Shown piece by piece: positions 59,074 to 64,000 of a stretch of DNA of 64,000 nt. The notes under the pieces are model-generated. The model ran no database searches, was not told where the DNA came from, and saw only the letters and a program-made list of their open reading frames with translations. Source of the stretch: Ashinkailepas kermadecensis (lineage: Eukaryota > Arthropoda > Thecostraca > Neolepadidae). Location: NCBI GenBank assembly GCA_034440615.1, contig JAOTOM010004634.1, positions 62,001 through 126,000 of the forward strand, read 5' to 3'. The position numbers and the translations under genes were made by a program. Numbering within the stretch: position 1 is the first letter of the stretch; each line of letters begins with the position of its first letter.

Positions 59074-59518
59074 CGGTTCGGAGGATGCAAGGATGGGTTT
59101 GGCATGCCGTAAGCCGTAAATAAGATGGCATGGCAATGACCCTCCACAAAATATGCGAAGCTACTAATGCAAGCTGAAATATTGAAGGATATAGTGGGAA
59201 ATGCCAGATGGAAATACATAATAGCCTGTGACAAAAGCAAACGGAGCTCAAAGTATTGCAAACGCTAATCCTAGATCGCGGGAAGCCATATTTTAACTCC
59301 ATGCGATTCCGATTTAGGCTTCCAGCCAGGCCATTCCGCAGATGTAGCTACGTCATGCTCGGAAGCAGAGCACGCAATATTATCAACCAAATAGCAAGTC
59401 AACTTATCTTTCCCAGATATTGTTACACCACGATGTAAATTATCGTAAATTGTTCCATACTTCATTTTGTTGATGTACATACCCTCGTACCGTGAAATTA
59501 ATCGTGGTGTCACGGTGT

Positions 59519-59568
59519 GGTTGGGATTTAGGGGCGCATCAACCATAAGTAGGCCATTAAGCGCCCAC
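59519..59568 (+). repeat. Short dispersed hairpin element, copy 4
   Basis: GGATTTAGGGGCGCATCAAC, then GGCCATTAAGCGCCC. The outer GGGCGC/GCGCCC stem is intact although the middle differs from copies 1 and 3. Confidence 0.6.
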
Positions 59569-59951
59569 ACCACGTGAGGGGTCATGAGCGGACATAATAC
59601 CGGTGGCGCCCCTCTGGTGGTGGGTTTGTGAAGGAACACCACCAGAGTGGGCTTGCTCGGATTAATGCTACATTCTGATTTCTAGAGAAGGTGCAAGTAA
59701 TTGCTAATGGTCAAATTTGAACAACATTGAAACAAGCTCTCGTATGATGTGTAGTTCGTTTTATTAGCAAATCATTGCACCCTATCACTTTGCCCTTAAA
59801 GTGAAATTGGAGCAATTGACCACTGAACATCTTGTGATAAAATCGCGTCATACACTTTCTGTGTGATGTGCTGACAATTTCCAATGTTCTTAACTAAACA
59901 AAAAGCGTACGTCCTACATTTTTGTATTTTCTTGAATAACTTCCATGGAGG
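59569..59951. other. No gene seen
   Basis: AT-rich unique DNA. Confidence 0.45.
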
Positions 59952-60311
59952 TTTAACCCTGTCACTTTTGCAATCAATTCCAGAATATGTGTCCCAAATT
60001 ATCACATTGTATTCCTTTCAATTGTGTATGAGATGTTCTACATTACCGAATTAATGTCCGATGGTCTCAAATAAACCGGCATAAAATCAGCTGCCTTCGG
60101 ATGCCATACTCGACTACTTTTATAGATATCTAGCCCTGTCATTTTTTCACTCAATTCCAGGATTTGTGTCTCAAATTATCACATTGTATTCCTTTAAATT
60201 GTATATCAGATGTTCTGCATTAGCGAATTACTTTCCAATCGTCTCACATAAACAGACATAAAATCAGCTGCCTTCTGATGCCATACTGGACTACGTTTAT
60301 GGATATCTAAC
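59952..60311. repeat. ~178-bp direct tandem duplication
   Basis: Two copies of an AT-rich unit containing AATTATCACATTGTATTCCT and ATAAAATCAGCTGCCTTC, with the start of a third at 60305. Confidence 0.85.
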
Positions 60312-61415
60312 CGTCATTTTTTACCTTTTGACGTCACGCTTTCGGGAATTATTGAGGTTCTAGCATGGCTCGATGCACGTCAAGCGTCCACGGTTGCTGC
60401 CCAGAGAATCCGTAGGGCCGCCGAGCGGTAGCACGACAAAAAGTAAAGTTCCACCCTTCAAAAATATCCAGCAACACCGGATCTGCCACGCCAAAATGGT
60501 GTAGGAGAATTGTATGGTTGTAAATGCATTCTTTCCATTCAACGCTCATAAGCGTAATGTTCTTAAACAATATCGAGAAAACCTGTCGGCCTCAACTCCT
60601 GTGGTGGCGGAACTCATGTCAGGCACATCGCCTATCGTTTCAAATATGAAAATCTGTCTGTAACTTTGGCGTTGGGGCCCATTAACATTCAGGGCATGAT
60701 TCCACACCCCGCCATATTATGAATGGCGGGCGGTCGGTGACGGGCCGGGGGCCGCCGGCGGCCGGCCGTCTATGGTGGAAAATAGTTCCAGAAGGAAATA
60801 CGCAAAGTAACAATATGCGCAATATATCACTGTAAGTGGCAATGAAATTGACGTCTGAAGGCAAGCTAACTTTCATAAATACACTTCGCATCATATTTTA
60901 TGGAGACAATCTCATAATTTGTGACTATATTCTTCGCGCACACACTAGTGAGCATCCGGGTGCGCTTGTCGCGAGCGCATGTTTCAGAGTTCTTGAATGG
61001 CATCAGGAACCTGTTCTGTGTTGGACTTTTGGTGTTCAAATCTGACACCTCTAAAGCCCGGCGGCTACGCTCGCCCGACCGGCCGGCAGGGCCGGCCGAC
61101 TGCCCGGTCACGCTCAGTCTCCAATAGAGTCACCCGGCGAGAGCTGCAGCGTTTGTATCATGGTACCTCAGCACAAGAATCGTATACACACTCCGCACCA
61201 AATAACATTGTAACATGCCGCGGTCGGTAGGACGAGAAAATTTGGTGAAACTGTGATACGGGAAAATTCGACGTGCGATCAGTGATTATTCGCGGTACAG
61301 TGCGGGAGTCGGTGGCGTCAGTGAGAGAGCGATAATTTGCCGCACCGTGCAGAGGTAGGCTGACAAGTGATTTTGTGTGCCGTGATCCCCGCTGTGTTTC
61401 TGTGCCTGCACGAAG
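60312..61415. other. Untranslated or flanking DNA before the gypsy gag
   Basis: No gene. The last ~300 bp may be the leader or LTR of the element that starts at 61416, but I see no TG...CA repeat within the window to prove it. GC-rich palindromic words (GGCCGGC) cluster at 60740-60770 and 61070-61090. Confidence 0.4.
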
Positions 61416-62254
61416 ATGCCCGATCCAGACTCCAAATCGGAATCGGCAGAATCTTCAACGGAGATGCTCACCCGCCTGCTCCAGCAGCAAATGGAGATTG
61501 CTGCCCGCCGTGATGAGCAGATGACGGCCCTACTACAGCATCTCTGCCCCGGCCCCGCTAGCGGCGTCCTTCCTCCGGGAGCCCACGGCCCGATTGCGTC
61601 GGACGCGACAACGGGCCCCATCCCTGCTGGTGTAGGTGCCCGGACCCGTATCAGCATTCCTGCAGCGGGAACGCCCATTTCCAGGCTCCATTCTACGTCT
61701 TCATTCATGGAGTTTGAGGCTTGGAAAAAGAAGTTCGAAGGCTATCGCTTGCTCACCCACATGGACGAGATGTCGTCACCGGAGCAGAAAACGGCACTCC
61801 TCGCCGTCCTGGATGACGACTGGGCCCGCGTCGTTCGCTTTGACCTACCGATTTCGGCCGACGCCAGCATGGCTGATGTCATCGAGTCCATGCACGCCTA
61901 CCTCCGTCGACAACGCAACGTCGTCATCGACAGACGGGATTTCAGTTCGAGAATGCAGGAGCCGGGCGAATCTGTCGACGAATATGTGTGCGCGCTGAAG
62001 GAAATCGTCACATGCTGTGACTTTTGTGAAAAGTGCATCAACGACAGATTTCGTGACCACCTAGTGATTGGAAGCAGTGATAATGAAGCGCGTCGACGCA
62101 TGCTCGAAACACCCGACCTGCCATTCGAGAAAGTGCCGGACATCTGTCGAGCTTCTGAGTGCGCGTCTAACAACAGCTCTGTGATCCGGGGCCCCGCCAT
62201 TGTCAGCAGAGTGTCGCGCTACAGACGTGACCGCAGCCGCCGCGGCCCGACGGT
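61416..62254 (+). CDS. Ty3/gypsy-type retrotransposon gag (N-terminal frame)
   Basis: Frame open from ATG at 61416 to 62540. It reads as gag up to about 62200: MEFEAWKKKFEGYRL, DEMSSPEQKTALLAVL, GESVDEYVCALKEIV and RFRDHLVIGS follow the usual order of a retrotransposon gag capsid region. The zinc-knuckle part is in another frame, so this frame is abandoned near 62200. It lies on the plus strand ahead of protease and reverse transcriptase. Gag forms the particle in which reverse transcription occurs. Confidence 0.85.
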
Positions 62255-63045
62255 GTGGAGCAGAGGCCCGCTGCCACCTGTGGGCGGTGCGGTGCGACGC
62301 AGCATCGTAACGCCAGTGATTGCGCTGCGCTCACCCGCACCTGCAACCTGCGCCACGCCCGCGGCCATTTTGCAGCCGTCTGCAGGAACCTGGCGGCGCG
62401 CGGTGCCGGCAGCCCAACCCGCGCCCGTCAACGGAGCACCAGCCGCGCGGACAGCGCCACCTATTCCCACAGCGCCGCTCGCGGCCACCGAGGAAGGCCA
62501 GCTTCCAGACCTCGCCGCCGCGTGGGAGCAGTCTCCATAGACGCAGAATACAGTGACGACAGTGATGAACTGAAACAGATAACAGCATTGATGAATGTGT
62601 ACGTGTCTGATGTACGCCTTCAGGGCATCTCGTCGAAGCGGTCCCCGCAGATAAATCTGCAAATGCAACACCGCGACGGACGCAGTGCGATCAGTACCTG
62701 GACACCAGATACCGGCGCAGAAATTTCTGCGATATCGCGAAAGGACGCGGAAGAAATGGGGGTCAACCTGACCCACCTGACTCCGTCTACAACGACGCTC
62801 TGGACGGCGGATGGCAGGAAGATGCGCTGGATGGGCACCTGCGACCTGACCCTGCAGCTGGGAGACACCGTGTGCACAGTGGAAGTGTCGGTGCTGGAGT
62901 CACTCCACTCACCACTCCTCTCGTGGCACGACTGCGTGAAGCTGGGCATCCTGCCAGCGAATTTTCCGCAGCAGATCTGTCGCCTGCAGACCGGGAAAGC
63001 TGCAATTCAACAGAGAACTCAGCGTTCGTCGTCCGCCTGCAGTAG
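62255..63045 (+). CDS. Ty3/gypsy-type gag C-terminus and aspartic protease
   Basis: The zinc-knuckle region begins at 62279 (CGRCGATQHRNASDC). A second knuckle follows in which the expected second Cys is Arg (CGC codon at 62351-62353), so it is probably damaged. The protease active site DTGA is at 62708-62719 (TPDTGAEISAIS), with LLSWHDCVKLGILP after it. This frame is offset by one missing base from gag and again from the reverse transcriptase. It stays open to 63250, but the match fades after ~62990. Confidence 0.85.
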
Positions 63046-64000
63046 AATCCCCGTAGCAAAACAGCGATGCAAAACTACGTCCCGCGCACCGGCGCGTTCA
63101 GCCGGTGCGCGAGCTGCTTCTTTCTCTGCTGCCGCACCCGCAGCGGGAGTGCTCCGGCAGCAGCTGGGAGGAAACCCGACCCCGCGCGTGCCAGCCGACA
63201 CCGATCAGCCAGTCCTGGCGGCAGCGCAGGACCACCCGCTTGGATCCTGAAATTCAAGCGTGAAGGAGGTGGCACACCGTCCGCACAGGAGCGTGAGAGG
63301 CATTTTGAAGCTCTGAAGGCCGAGTTCCCGCGCGTGTTTGACGTGACGTCAGCTCTGCGGGAAATGGTGGCAGAGCCGATGAAGATCGAGCTCACTGAAG
63401 ACGCGGTCCCGTATGCCCTGACCAGCGCACGCAACGTAGCGTTCTGCTGGAGGGATGACGTGCGCCAGCAGATAGATGAGCTCTTGGAGCACAACATTAT
63501 CGAGTCTGTGGACTACCCGACCGAGTGGTGCCACGGCCTCGTTCCTGTGCCAAAGATGGACTCCGACGGCAAAATATCCGGCTGCCGTCTCACGGTGGAC
63601 TTTACCAAACTCAACCGTTTCGTGAAACGGCCGCCTCATCCCGCGAGAACTCCACAGGACGCGGTAGCATCGATCTCAACCGGTGCCATGTACTTCACCA
63701 AATTGGACTGCAAGGCCGGATATCACCAGGTCGCCATCAGAATGGAGGACCGCGACCTCACGTGTTTTATAACGCCGTGGGGGCGGTATCGCTACAAGCG
63801 GATGCCTATGGGTGTCACACACTCCGGCGACGTGTACAACCGGCATGGTGACGCTGTGTTTGGTGACGTCGCCAACACAGTGAAGGTGGTGGACGATGTG
63901 CTGTCCTGGGACGACGTCTACACCACGCATCTTCACCACATCTGGACGGTGCTGAAGAGATGCGACGACTACAGCGTCACACTCAACCCAGCGAAATGTC
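63046..64000 (+). CDS. Ty3/gypsy-type reverse transcriptase, cut by the window edge
   Basis: Frame open from 63046 to the last base. Clear reverse transcriptase blocks: KIELTEDAVPYALTSARNV, EWCHGLVPVPK, LTVDFTKLNRFVKR, YFTKLDCKAGYHQVAI, FITPWGRYRYKRMPMGV, and the catalytic VVDD at 63886-63897. It copies the element RNA into DNA. RNase H and integrase would lie beyond the window. Apart from the frame offset from the protease there is no stop in this part. Confidence 0.92.

Overview
This is non-coding-rich nuclear DNA from an animal, most likely an arthropod. The evidence is spliced exons of a Bicaudal-C homologue with good GT/AG boundaries, short interstitial CCTAA runs (the arthropod-type TTAGG telomere motif), a cGAS-like/Mab-21 gene, and many retroelements, SINEs, hAT-type elements and minisatellites. 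The style of the Mab-21 protein makes me suspect a crustacean, possibly a barnacle. That is inference; the taxon cannot be fixed from this window.

Layout. 1-6.57 kb: no recognisable gene, only small dispersed repeats. 6.57-15.0 kb: two ~2.83 kb direct repeats around a 2.77 kb interior. A primer-binding-site-like motif lies next to the right copy, consistent with a minus-strand LTR retrotransposon with very long LTRs and no intact coding region. 15.0-21 kb: a run of unrelated minisatellites, with one Bicaudal-C KH exon at 19.08 kb. 21.27 kb: an exon matching the Bicaudal-C N-terminus. 21.4-36 kb: dispersed repeats, two short hAT-like elements with target-site duplications, an inverted minisatellite (29.3-30.5 kb) and a 160-nt snap-back hairpin (35.8 kb). 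36.5-38.5 kb: an intact intronless 665-residue Mab-21/cGAS-like gene. 38.7-44.3 kb: more minisatellites and a SINE. 44.4-50.2 kb: three to five further Bicaudal-C exons (third-KH/KH-like region and low-complexity middle), whose phases match from exon to exon at the 3' end. 50.2-61 kb: an inverted repeat, a 1.05 kb 27-bp minisatellite, gag and LTR-like remains with a dead LINE inserted, a 640-bp microsatellite and a SINE. 61.4-64.0 kb: gag, protease and reverse transcriptase of a Ty3/gypsy element running off the right edge.

The only host genes I can support are Bicaudal-C (plus strand, 19-50 kb, exons incomplete, one pair out of expected order, two exons with an apparent 1-base loss) and the Mab-21/cGAS-like gene, which lies where a large Bicaudal-C intron would be. 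They have no evident functional link. Bicaudal-C is an RNA-binding translational regulator; the Mab-21/cGAS-like protein belongs to the nucleotidyltransferase family that includes innate-immune cyclic-dinucleotide synthases. Everything else I can name is mobile or tandemly repeated DNA.
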